Positions 16,495 through 22,933 of a stretch of 22,933 nt of DNA are shown in pieces. How positions within the stretch are numbered: position 1 is the stretch's first letter; every line of letters starts with the position of its first letter. This DNA is from UBA11164 sp034376725 (GTDB lineage Bacteria; Pseudomonadota; Gammaproteobacteria; Xanthomonadales; Xanthomonadaceae), in assembly GCA_034376725.1 (NCBI GenBank), contig JAXMJH010000037.1, positions 1-22,933 of the forward strand, read 5' to 3'. A program made the position numbers and the translations under genes. The notes beneath the pieces are model-generated. The model was not told the origin of the DNA. It saw only the letters and a list, made by a program, of their open reading frames with translations, and did no database searches.

Positions 16495-17784
16495 TCACGA
16501 CTCCGGGGTCAGGAAATCCTCGGTTTCGCGGCGAAGACTGGCCAGCTTGAACGCCGGCAGCTTGAACAGCCAGCCATCAAGCCTGGCGTCGAGCGCCTGG
16601 GCCTCGGCGCGGCTGGCCGCGACACGCGCAGCGACGTCGAGAGACGAGGGCGAAACGGCATCAGCGTCATCGGTCGCGACCGCCGGTTCAGCCGGCACAT
16701 CGTCGGTATCGCCCGATCGGGCCGAAGTTCCTGCCGCCGCTGCTGCGTCGCCCGCCGGTTCGGGCCACTCGGGTTGGTCGCTTACCTCATCGGCGCTTCC
16801 GGCCCCCGGCGCCGGCTCTTGGGCGGCGGCCAGGGCGCGCTGATCCTTGCGCCATTCCATGGTGTGATGCTCCAGCGCCAGCGACTCGTCGAAATCCACA
16901 TCGATCGCCGCCCAGGGCATCACTCCGGGCTGCACTTGCCCGGCGTCATCCGGCCACAGGCGCAGAGCGATCCGCACACCGTCGCGGCGGATGAAGGTGG
17001 CGACCCGCTCCGGCGCGTCTTCCGGCGCCTCGGCGCGCTTCACGTCTTCCAGCCGAAGGCCATCGAGGAATCCGGCGGCGCCGGCCAATGCGGTCTGATT
17101 CGCCTGCCGTCCGTCCGCAAGCGGCTGCAACGTCCACACGTCCTGGTCTGAGGCCTCGCTGCGCGACAGTTGCAGGGTCTCGCCATCGGGTTGTTCGAGG
17201 CTGAGCGACGCCAGCTCGCTGTCGGAGACCGACAGCAGGCTGCGCGACAACCATCGCGCCGGATTGCGCTCGACCGCCAGATCGGTATCGGTCAGCCAGC
17301 TTTGCGCCTGACCGGGCGTTCGCACGAAACTGCCCCGGCCATTGGGGTTGTTCAGGCCGATGATCAGCGAAGTGCTCGCGTCCGGCCAATTCAGGTCCAG
17401 ACGCACACCCTTGCCGGCAGGCTCGCCCACATCCTCTACGCCCAACTGACTGTAGTTGCGCGAAAGCGCGGTTTTCGCCTCCAGCTTGCGCGCCTGCGAT
17501 AGTCCGACCAGAAAGCCGCGAAGCTGGCCGACATCGGCTGGCCAATCGTCGCGCTCGGCGACCACCCACCCGGATTCGCTGCGGACCAGTGTGACCAGCG
17601 TTTCGGCGCCGGGTCCGGTTATCCGCAGCCGCTGGATCGAGTCCAGACCTTCTGCCAACGATGGGACCAGCAACGCCCGTCGTTCGCCATCCGATTCGTG
17701 GCGCGAAGACCCGTTCAGCCAAATGGCCCAGCTCACCACGATTGCGGCGGCGACAGCCAGCACCAAAAGCGTCCTGCGATTCAC
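16495..17784 (-). CDS. DUF4340 domain protein of a Gld-type ABC cassette
   Basis: This is a 429-residue protein with one N-terminal membrane anchor (about 4-22) and a large extracytoplasmic part. The pattern LDSIQRLRITGPGAETLVTL...GWVVAERDDWPADVGQLRGFL, then LGVEDVG...LIIGLNNPNGRGSFVR and ARWLSRSLLSV, is that of DUF4340 proteins that accompany GldG-like subunits. Roughly residues 317-397 are low-complexity (Ala, Asp, Pro, Ser, Glu) and look disordered; a short conserved-looking end, GWLFKLPAFKLASLRRE, follows. The start is GTG at 17784 with a strong GGAGGAGG Shine-Dalgarno, 3 bases after the gldG-like stop. It is probably a periplasmic part of the ABC system; what is transported or remodelled is unknown. 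Confidence 0.88.
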   Translation of the reverse strand: MNRRTLLVLAVAAAIVVSWAIWLNGSSRHESDGERRALLVPSLAEGLDSIQRLRITGPGAETLVTLVRSESGWVVAERDDWPADVGQLRGFLVGLSQARKLEAKTALSRNYSQLGVEDVGEPAGKGVRLDLNWPDASTSLIIGLNNPNGRGSFVRTPGQAQSWLTDTDLAVERNPARWLSRSLLSVSDSELASLSLEQPDGETLQLSRSEASDQDVWTLQPLADGRQANQTALAGAAGFLDGLRLEDVKRAEAPEDAPERVATFIRRDGVRIALRLWPDDAGQVQPGVMPWAAIDVDFDESLALEHHTMEWRKDQRALAAAQEPAPGAGSADEVSDQPEWPEPAGDAAAAAGTSARSGDTDDVPAEPAVATDDADAVSPSSLDVAARVAASRAEAQALDARLDGWLFKLPAFKLASLRRETEDFLTPES

Positions 17785-17787
17785 GGC

Positions 17788-19659
17788 TCAGCCCTCCTCC
17801 CGGACGGCACGACGTCGCTGTCTGACCCGCCAGAGCGCGAATCCAGCCGCAAACAGACTGACCAACAGCGGCATCAACAGAATATTGATCAGTTTCAGTC
17901 GGGTTCCCAGCGCCTGTATTTCGGAGTCCAGCGTCGCGCGAACCTGGCGCAACTCGCCGCGAATCTTCAGCCGCTGGGCCTCGAATCGGTCCAGTTCAGC
18001 CTGTTGGGCCGGCGACAGACTCAGCAAACCGGTTTCGCCCGATTGGCTTTGCAGTTCAGTGAGACGACGCTCGGTTTCCAGCAGCTCGGCCTGCAGTTCG
18101 CGTTCCTTGACCCGGAACCGGTCGTCGGCACGCCGCTTGAGCGCTTCCACGGTTTCGAACGGCCGCGCCGCAATGGCCCGGGTGCGAACTTGGATCAGGT
18201 CGCTGCTGCCGACCAGATTGTCGGCGGCATTGATCACGAAATCGCCATTGTTGGCGAATGGGTTGACCAGTCGCTGGCCAAAAAAGCCCTGCACCTGGAC
18301 CCACAGGCGATCGACCAGCAGGTCGGTATCGGCGACCACGATGATGTTGACCTCGCCGGTGCTGGCCGCGAGATGCTTCTCTCCGTCACGGTCGGGGAAT
18401 GCGCTTGGCACATCGCTGCCGGTCAGTCGCGCAGCCAGGACGTAGCGGTCGCCGGTCGGAGCGAAGTTCTCAAGCAAAGTCGCCGGATCGGGCAGGATGC
18501 GGACCTCTTCGGTGCCGACCAGCATGGCGTTGCTGGAGCTTTGCAGCAGGGCTTCCATTCTCAGCGCGGCATCGTCGGCCAGCTCGAACCTGCCCACAGT
18601 TGAGAAGTTGAGCGCGGCCATATCCGACGACACCACGTCGTCCTGGTTCATGTCGCCCTTGCCCAGGCCGATGATCGCCGGGTGGCGCACCGGGGGCTCG
18701 GATGGATCGGGCTGGACCGGAAGCGCAAGCTGTGCGTCGAGCACCACGCGGTCCGGATCGAATCGCAAGCCCCAGGCGGAAAACAGCGGCTCCAGCGTGG
18801 ACGCACGCGATGCCATGATGCCGTCGAAGGTGTTGTTGCCGGCACTGTTATCGGCCTCGGCATGCGGGTCGACGAAAGCCAGCATCCGGCCGCCGCGAAG
18901 CACGAACTGATCGATTGCGTAAAGGGTTTCCGTGGCCAGATCCTTGGGATGAATCAACAGCAGAAGATCGACATCGTCGGCAATCGAATTCACCGGAGCC
19001 TGCAGGCGACGCAGCTCGAACAGTTGCCGCAATTCGCCGTCGATCACCCAGCCCTCGCTGCTGCGCCCGGTCGAGGGATCGAACGAGGGTCCGCTGCTGA
19101 GGCCCGAAATCACCCCGACCACCGGGCGTTTGGGTTCGCTGAGCGTGGAGATCAATTTGGCCAGGTCGTACTCCAGGAAGGCCTCCTTGTCCGGCTGGAA
19201 GAACGGGATGATGGTCTGACCATCCGTGGAGTTGGTGCCGGCCAGCCCGAAGAACAGCGATTGCCCGCCGACGCCGACAGGCACCGCGCGCAGCCCGAAC
19301 GCGGCAGCGCGATCCTCGGCCTCGGTGAACGGCTGCGGGTCGATCACTTCCAGCCGCAGCATGCCGTTGGAGCGGACCACCATTTCTTCGATCAGCTCGC
19401 GCACGCGCGTCGCATAGGCGCGCAGCTGCGGCAGATCGCGCACCGCCTCGTCGGAGAAAAAGAAGTACAGGTTGATCGGTTCCTCGATCTTGCCGATCAG
19501 CGAGATCGTGCCGTCGGTGAGGGTGTAGAGCTTGTTCTCGGTGAGATCGACCCGTGCGCCGCGAAACAGCGCCCCGCTGATCGCCACGGCAGCCAGAAAC
19601 AGGATCGCGATGACGATCAATGTCGATCCGGTCAGCACACGCTGTTGCATTCGTTTCAT
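17788..19659 (-). CDS. GldG-like ABC auxiliary protein
   Basis: This is a 623-residue protein with an N-terminal transmembrane helix (about 12-33), a large periplasmic domain, and a C-terminal transmembrane helix (about 590-613) followed by a basic tail. The family mark RVDLTENKLYTLTDGT directly follows the first helix. Downstream are EPINLYFFFSD, EVIDPQPFTEAEDRAAAFGL, VVGVISGLSS and the VDLLLLIHPKDL plus RGGRMLAFVDPHAE segments that define the GldG/ABC_transp_aux fold. Residues about 515-590 are rich in Glu, Arg, Leu and Gln and probably form a coiled coil before the last helix. ATG at 19659 is 13 bases after the permease stop. In Bacteroidetes GldG works with GldA and GldF in gliding; here gliding is not implied. 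Confidence 0.92.
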   Translation of the reverse strand: MKRMQQRVLTGSTLIVIAILFLAAVAISGALFRGARVDLTENKLYTLTDGTISLIGKIEEPINLYFFFSDEAVRDLPQLRAYATRVRELIEEMVVRSNGMLRLEVIDPQPFTEAEDRAAAFGLRAVPVGVGGQSLFFGLAGTNSTDGQTIIPFFQPDKEAFLEYDLAKLISTLSEPKRPVVGVISGLSSGPSFDPSTGRSSEGWVIDGELRQLFELRRLQAPVNSIADDVDLLLLIHPKDLATETLYAIDQFVLRGGRMLAFVDPHAEADNSAGNNTFDGIMASRASTLEPLFSAWGLRFDPDRVVLDAQLALPVQPDPSEPPVRHPAIIGLGKGDMNQDDVVSSDMAALNFSTVGRFELADDAALRMEALLQSSSNAMLVGTEEVRILPDPATLLENFAPTGDRYVLAARLTGSDVPSAFPDRDGEKHLAASTGEVNIIVVADTDLLVDRLWVQVQGFFGQRLVNPFANNGDFVINAADNLVGSSDLIQVRTRAIAARPFETVEALKRRADDRFRVKERELQAELLETERRLTELQSQSGETGLLSLSPAQQAELDRFEAQRLKIRGELRQVRATLDSEIQALGTRLKLINILLMPLLVSLFAAGFALWRVRQRRRAVREEG

Positions 19660-19672
19660 GACAGGACTGCGC

Positions 19673-20407
19673 TCAATCTGCTTTCTTCAATTCCAGGACC
19701 ACGGCACAGGCCGCCAGCCAGGCCAGGATGGTGAGGACGAAGAACAGGATGTTGCGCACGTCCAGCACGCCCTTGGCAATGGCGGAAAAATGGGTGAGGA
19801 AGCTCAGCTGGGCCACGGCATCGACCAGACCCTGCGGCGCCCAGCCGGAAAACGCGTTCAGCACCAGCGGAAAGCCGGCGAGCATCAGCAGGAAGCAGAC
19901 CAGCACCGTGATGATGAAGGCGACCACCTGGTTGCGCGTGACCGCCGACAGGCAGATGCCGACCGACAGGAACGCTCCGGCCATCAACCAGCTGCCCAGG
20001 TAGCTGGCCACGATGACGCCGTTGTCCGGGTTGCCGAGGTAGTTGACCGTCACCCAGATCGGAAAGGTGAGCAGCAGCGCGATGCCGACGAACACCCAGG
20101 CGGCGAGAAACTTGCCGATCACCGCCTGCGGCAGGGTGATCGGCAGGGTCAACAGCAGCTCGATGGTGCCGACCTTGCGCTCCTCCGACCACAGCCGCAT
20201 GGCCACAGCGGGCACCAGAAACAGGTAGAGCCAGGGGTGAAAACTGAAGAACGGCTGCAGGTCGGCCTGACCGCGCTCGTAGAAACCGCCCAGGTAGAAG
20301 GTCAACGCGCCGGCCAGAGCCAGAAAGATCACGATGAAGACATAGGCCACCGGGGTGGCGAAATAGCTGGCCAGCTCGCGACGAAAAACCGCATTGACCG
20401 GACTCAT
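19673..20407 (-). CDS. ABC-2 type permease, GldF-like
   Basis: This is a 244-residue permease with about six transmembrane segments. It begins NAVFRRELASYFATPVAYVF, the usual start of GldF-like subunits, and contains AVAMRLWSEERKVGTIELLL, the ABC-2 coupling region conserved in this group. The later LSVGICLSAVTRNQVVAFI and LSFLTHFSAIAKGVLD segments are also typical. It overlaps the ATPase gene by 4 bases (ATGA) and is followed 13 bases later by the gldG-like gene, so the three are one translational unit. Substrate unknown. Confidence 0.94.
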   Translation of the reverse strand: MSPVNAVFRRELASYFATPVAYVFIVIFLALAGALTFYLGGFYERGQADLQPFFSFHPWLYLFLVPAVAMRLWSEERKVGTIELLLTLPITLPQAVIGKFLAAWVFVGIALLLTFPIWVTVNYLGNPDNGVIVASYLGSWLMAGAFLSVGICLSAVTRNQVVAFIITVLVCFLLMLAGFPLVLNAFSGWAPQGLVDAVAQLSFLTHFSAIAKGVLDVRNILFFVLTILAWLAACAVVLELKKAD

Positions 20408-21336
20408 GCCGCCTGCTCCTGCCGGGTGGTGATGGCGCGGAAGACTTCGTCCATCCGGCCGCGCTCGACCTGCAATTCCGAGAACGCCAGATTGCGCGCC
20501 CGCAGGCGTTCGGCAACCGGCTCGGCGAGCGGCTGACCGCTGGCAGGAAAGGCAAACACCCGGCCCGAACGCGCGTCGACCTCGACGCCGGCCACGCCGG
20601 ACATGCCCTCCAGCGCCGCGCGCACTGCGATGCTGTCGCCCGGCTTGAGCGACACCGCGCCGTGGTAGCGCGAGCGCTGCTCCAGCGCGTCGGGTGTCTC
20701 GTCGGCCAGCACACGGCCCTGGGCGATGATGATCGCCCGCGTACAGACCGCCTGGACTTCCTCAAGGATATGGGTGGAGATGATGATCGTGCGCTGTCGC
20801 GACATTTCACGGATCAGTTCGCGAACCTGATGCTTCTGGTTCGGATCCAGACCGTCGGTCGGCTCGTCGAGCACCAGCGCCGGCGGATCGTGCAGGATTG
20901 CAGCCGCCAGGCCGAGCCTGCGCCGGAAGCCCTTGGACAGAGTGTCGACCTGCTGGTGCATCACCGCATGCAGGTCGAGCCGGGACACCACGGCGGACAG
21001 CCGGCTGCGCCGCAGATCGCCACGCAGGTCGCGAACGTTGGCGACGAAGTCGAGAAAGCCGGCAACGTTCATTTCGCCATAGCTGGGCGCGCCCTCGGGC
21101 AGATAACCCAGCGAACGGCGCGCGGCCAGCGGGTCGGTCAGCACATCATGACCGCACACGCTGGCTCCGCCCGCGGTTGGAGTGAGAAAACCGGCGATCA
21201 TCTTCATCGTGGTCGACTTCCCGGCGCCGTTGGGGCCAAGAAAACCGAGCACCTCGCCCGGTTCCACCGTGAAACTCACGCCGTCCACGGCGATCTTGTC
21301 GCCGTATCGCTTGGATAAAGATCGCGTCTGAATCAT
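20404..21336 (-). CDS. ABC transporter ATPase, GldA-like
   Basis: This is a 310-residue ATPase. Motifs are Walker A GPNGAGKS (34-41), a Q-loop position LGYLPE with Glu (77-82) as in many ABC-2 exporters, signature LSKGF (133-137) followed by RRRLGLAAAI, Walker B ALVLDE (153-158) with the D-loop GLDPNQ, and the switch histidine H189. The last ~85 residues form a small C-terminal domain of the kind seen in GldA/CcmA-like ATPases. It overlaps the permease gene by 4 bases. The ATG at 21336 is the clear family start, but its Shine-Dalgarno is poor. It heads the ABC cassette, with a 133-base structured gap separating it from the SRPBCC gene upstream. Confidence 0.96.
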   Translation of the reverse strand: MIQTRSLSKRYGDKIAVDGVSFTVEPGEVLGFLGPNGAGKSTTMKMIAGFLTPTAGGASVCGHDVLTDPLAARRSLGYLPEGAPSYGEMNVAGFLDFVANVRDLRGDLRRSRLSAVVSRLDLHAVMHQQVDTLSKGFRRRLGLAAAILHDPPALVLDEPTDGLDPNQKHQVRELIREMSRQRTIIISTHILEEVQAVCTRAIIIAQGRVLADETPDALEQRSRYHGAVSLKPGDSIAVRAALEGMSGVAGVEVDARSGRVFAFPASGQPLAEPVAERLRARNLAFSELQVERGRMDEVFRAITTRQEQAA

Positions 21337-21358
21337 GGGTTTCGATCAGCCTTGAGTC

Positions 21359-21480
21359 GATCGGCACCGGCGGCCGTGCTGCGGGCCGCGCGCGCCTCGT
21401 GCCGATCTAGGGCTGAAGGACGGAAATTCAAGAGTCCTTCGAGGCGCGCAATCCAGTTGGACGCCCAGCTCAACGCTGGG
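21359..21480 (-). other. Structured region between the SRPBCC gene and the ABC ATPase gene
   Basis: Three inverted repeats fall in 122 bases. The outer pair is 21359-21367 with 21399-21407 (GATCGGCAC, 9 bp, perfect) enclosing 21370-21375 with 21384-21389 (GCGGCC). Next is 21415-21421 with 21434-21440 (GAAGGAC). Last is 21464-21469 with 21475-21480 (CCCAGC) across the stop codon of the upstream gene. None has a U tract, so this may be an mRNA leader or processing element and not a terminator. Confidence 0.4.
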
Positions 21481-22702
21481 TCGAGTCAGTGGCAGCCGCC
21501 TCCGTGGACTTAATCGGCCAATAGACGTTGAACTCGCTGTCTTCGGGCTGGGTGGTCTCGATGTCCTGCAGATATTCCTCGAAGGCACGATCCTGCACTT
21601 CTTCGCCGCGGGTCTCGGCCCAGGCGCGCAGTTGGTCTCGCTTGACCGGCAGGCCGGCCGGATGGCCCTTGTACGACGTCTTCAGCGCCCGGCCCTCGTA
21701 GCTGCGGCCCACCTGGACCTCGCCTTCGAGCTTGATCGTCTCCGGGTCGATCGGCTCGACCGCCGGCAGGTCCTCGGCGCCGAAGGTATCGGGCTCCTCC
21801 TCCGGCTCGCCCGACTCGTCGCTCGCCTGTGCATCGTCATCGGACGGCAGTTCGTCCTCCTGAGGCTCATCTTCTTCGGACTCCTGAACCGGCCACGGCC
21901 ACTCGCCGCCACGCCGGCGAACCGGTTGCTGGATATCGAACTCGTAGCTGTCCGAACCAAAATTGGTGGTCACCAGCCGGAACGGGCCGGCGGCAACCAG
22001 ATCGTTCTTTTCCATCACCTGCTTGATCCACTTGAGCTGGGTGGTGGTGGCATTCTCGACGGCAGTGATGTTGCGCTCCGACTTGGTTTCCATGAACAGA
22101 ATGTTCTGAGCCGGAACCTCGACGGTACGGACCACCACATCGGTGTAATCGAAATTCGGGATGGTCGCCAGCAGGGCACCGAGGTTATCCAGGCTCTTGC
22201 GGATATCGCGACCGAAGTTGCGCGGCGCGTAGATGCCGGCGAATCGTCCGCGCAGATCCCAGCCGTAGTCGACCGTGTAACGCTGGGTAATCTGCGTGGT
22301 GCGAATCTTGCGCTCGATATCGAAGCGCATGCGCTTGTTGTTGCCGAAGCTCTTGTCGTCAATCTGGAAGACGACGCTCGCGGTATCCCCATCGATCTCG
22401 CTTTCGACCAGGGTCCAGCTGCCCTCACCGACGTTGCGGAAGAACGAACGGTAGTCGAGCTTGGCGCCTTCGCCAAACTGCGGACCGGAAATGCTGTAGC
22501 GGATCCGGGGATCCTGCATGCGCAGCGCGTTCCAGTCGTGGAACCGGGTGAATCCGTTGATGATGTCGTAAACGATGCGCACCGGGCGGTTGGATTCGAC
22601 CGTGTGCTCGATCCGGCGTTCGGCGGGCAGCAGGATGCCAACCGTCACAAAGACCAGAAACACGATCAGAACGGCTACCACCACTTCAAGAAAACGGGTC
22701 AT
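21470..22702 (-). CDS. Membrane-anchored SRPBCC + GyrI-like protein with an acidic insert
   Basis: This is a 410-residue protein. An N-terminal transmembrane helix (about 4-25) ending in LLPAERRIEH is followed by an SRPBCC/polyketide-cyclase-like domain (about 30-180) with the typical FHDWNALRMQDP and GPQFGEGAKLDYRS segments. Residues 188-260 and 323-397 look like the two halves of a GyrI-like (AraC effector-binding/SHV) domain: VRTVEVPAQNILFMETKSE and YEFDIQQPV, then GRALKTSYKGHPAGL, RAWAETRGEEVQDRAFEEYL and FNVYWPI. Between them (about 270-322) lies a strongly acidic, probably disordered insert. ATG at 22702 has GGAG about 11 bases upstream. It is just upstream of the ABC cassette on the same strand. 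Both domains can bind small hydrophobic ligands; the ligand is unknown. Confidence 0.8.
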   Translation of the reverse strand: MTRFLEVVVAVLIVFLVFVTVGILLPAERRIEHTVESNRPVRIVYDIINGFTRFHDWNALRMQDPRIRYSISGPQFGEGAKLDYRSFFRNVGEGSWTLVESEIDGDTASVVFQIDDKSFGNNKRMRFDIERKIRTTQITQRYTVDYGWDLRGRFAGIYAPRNFGRDIRKSLDNLGALLATIPNFDYTDVVVRTVEVPAQNILFMETKSERNITAVENATTTQLKWIKQVMEKNDLVAAGPFRLVTTNFGSDSYEFDIQQPVRRRGGEWPWPVQESEEDEPQEDELPSDDDAQASDESGEPEEEPDTFGAEDLPAVEPIDPETIKLEGEVQVGRSYEGRALKTSYKGHPAGLPVKRDQLRAWAETRGEEVQDRAFEEYLQDIETTQPEDSEFNVYWPIKSTEAAATDSTQR

Positions 22703-22799
22703 TCAGTGCTCTCCAGCAAAAGTCCATCCCCACGGCCACGGCCGCGGCCAATATGCAATCGTATCAGCACTCGCCACCGTGCTGCACGACTTAGTCTTG

Positions 22800-22855
22800 T
22801 CCAACGAGGTATGAGCCTGAACCCGCCAGCCTGATTCCAACGAGGTATGAGCCTG
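22800..22855. repeat. Perfect 20-bp direct repeat
   Basis: TCCAACGAGGTATGAGCCTG occurs at 22800-22819 and again at 22836-22855, 36 bases apart. Flanking bases differ. It immediately precedes the truncated ORF at the window edge and may be a subterminal repeat of an insertion element. Confidence 0.8.
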
Positions 22856-22897
22856 GAGGGAGGCGTGAGCCGGCGCACCGGGTCGATCATCACAGCC

Positions 22898-22933
22898 ATG
22901 GTGATCGACATGAACGAGTCTCAGGTGCGCACG
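22898..22933 (+). CDS. Start of a truncated ORF, possibly a transposase/integrase
   Basis: Only 12 codons are visible from ATG at 22898 (MVIDMNESQVRT), running off the window. The frame is also open upstream to an ATG at 22847, inside the second 20-bp repeat, and a GTG at 22865 with GGAGGG just before it, so the true start is unclear; ATG at 22910 is another option. The beginning resembles, from memory only, the N-terminus of integrase-core transposases of the ISNCY kind. With the direct repeats it suggests the left end of an insertion sequence, but twelve residues cannot prove this. Confidence 0.35.
   Translation, partial: MVIDMNESQVRT

Overview
This window is a high-GC stretch of a bacterial chromosome. 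The protein families and the gene order point to a gammaproteobacterium, possibly of the Xanthomonadales/Wenzhouxiangella/Chromatiales type. That placement rests on recalled gene order (miaA-hfq-hflX-hflK-hflC-yjeT-purA and yhbY/rlmE-ftsH-folP) and not on a search. I see no rRNA, tRNA, CRISPR array or prophage. Most genes lie on the minus strand, and coding is dense, with no gene-free stretch longer than about 230 bases.

Layout. Positions 1-590 hold the end of an error-prone polymerase DnaE2/ImuC (+), followed by a secreted serine hydrolase of the beta-lactamase fold (+, TTG start). A short intergenic region with REP-like palindromic repeats (1922-2047) separates these from a minus-strand housekeeping block. 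Read in its direction of transcription, that block is miaA, hfq, hflX, hflK, hflC, a yjeT-like DUF2065 gene, then purA. A clear bidirectional hairpin terminator (3543-3573) cuts purA off from the hfl genes.

A plus-strand pair is placed between miaA and folP: an AlkB-type alkane 1-monooxygenase and a small membrane protein. The convergent gap between this pair and folP carries three DnaA-box-like 9-mers in 47 bp, one of them a perfect consensus, plus a short 11-bp-period tandem repeat. Then come folP, ftsH and rlmE (-), with yhbY and a Mth938-domain gene (+) diverging from rlmE.

From 14689 to 22702 every gene is on the minus strand. In transcription order these are: a membrane-anchored protein joining an SRPBCC-like domain to a GyrI-like domain split by an acidic insert; a Gld-type ABC system (ATPase, ABC-2 permease, GldG-like auxiliary protein and DUF4340 protein) with overlapping or nearly touching genes; a DUF423 membrane protein; a methionine-rich DUF6789-like membrane protein; and an AlkA-like DNA glycosylase. 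The Gld-type cassette with its unusual upstream neighbour is the least understood functional unit here.

The right edge (22800-22933) has a perfect 20-bp direct repeat and the first codons of a plus-strand ORF that may be a transposase, so it could be the left end of an insertion element.

Several genes use GTG or TTG starts (serine hydrolase, DUF2065, hflX, miaA, the small membrane protein, rlmE, DUF4340). Many long antisense ORFs exist but are high-GC shadows.
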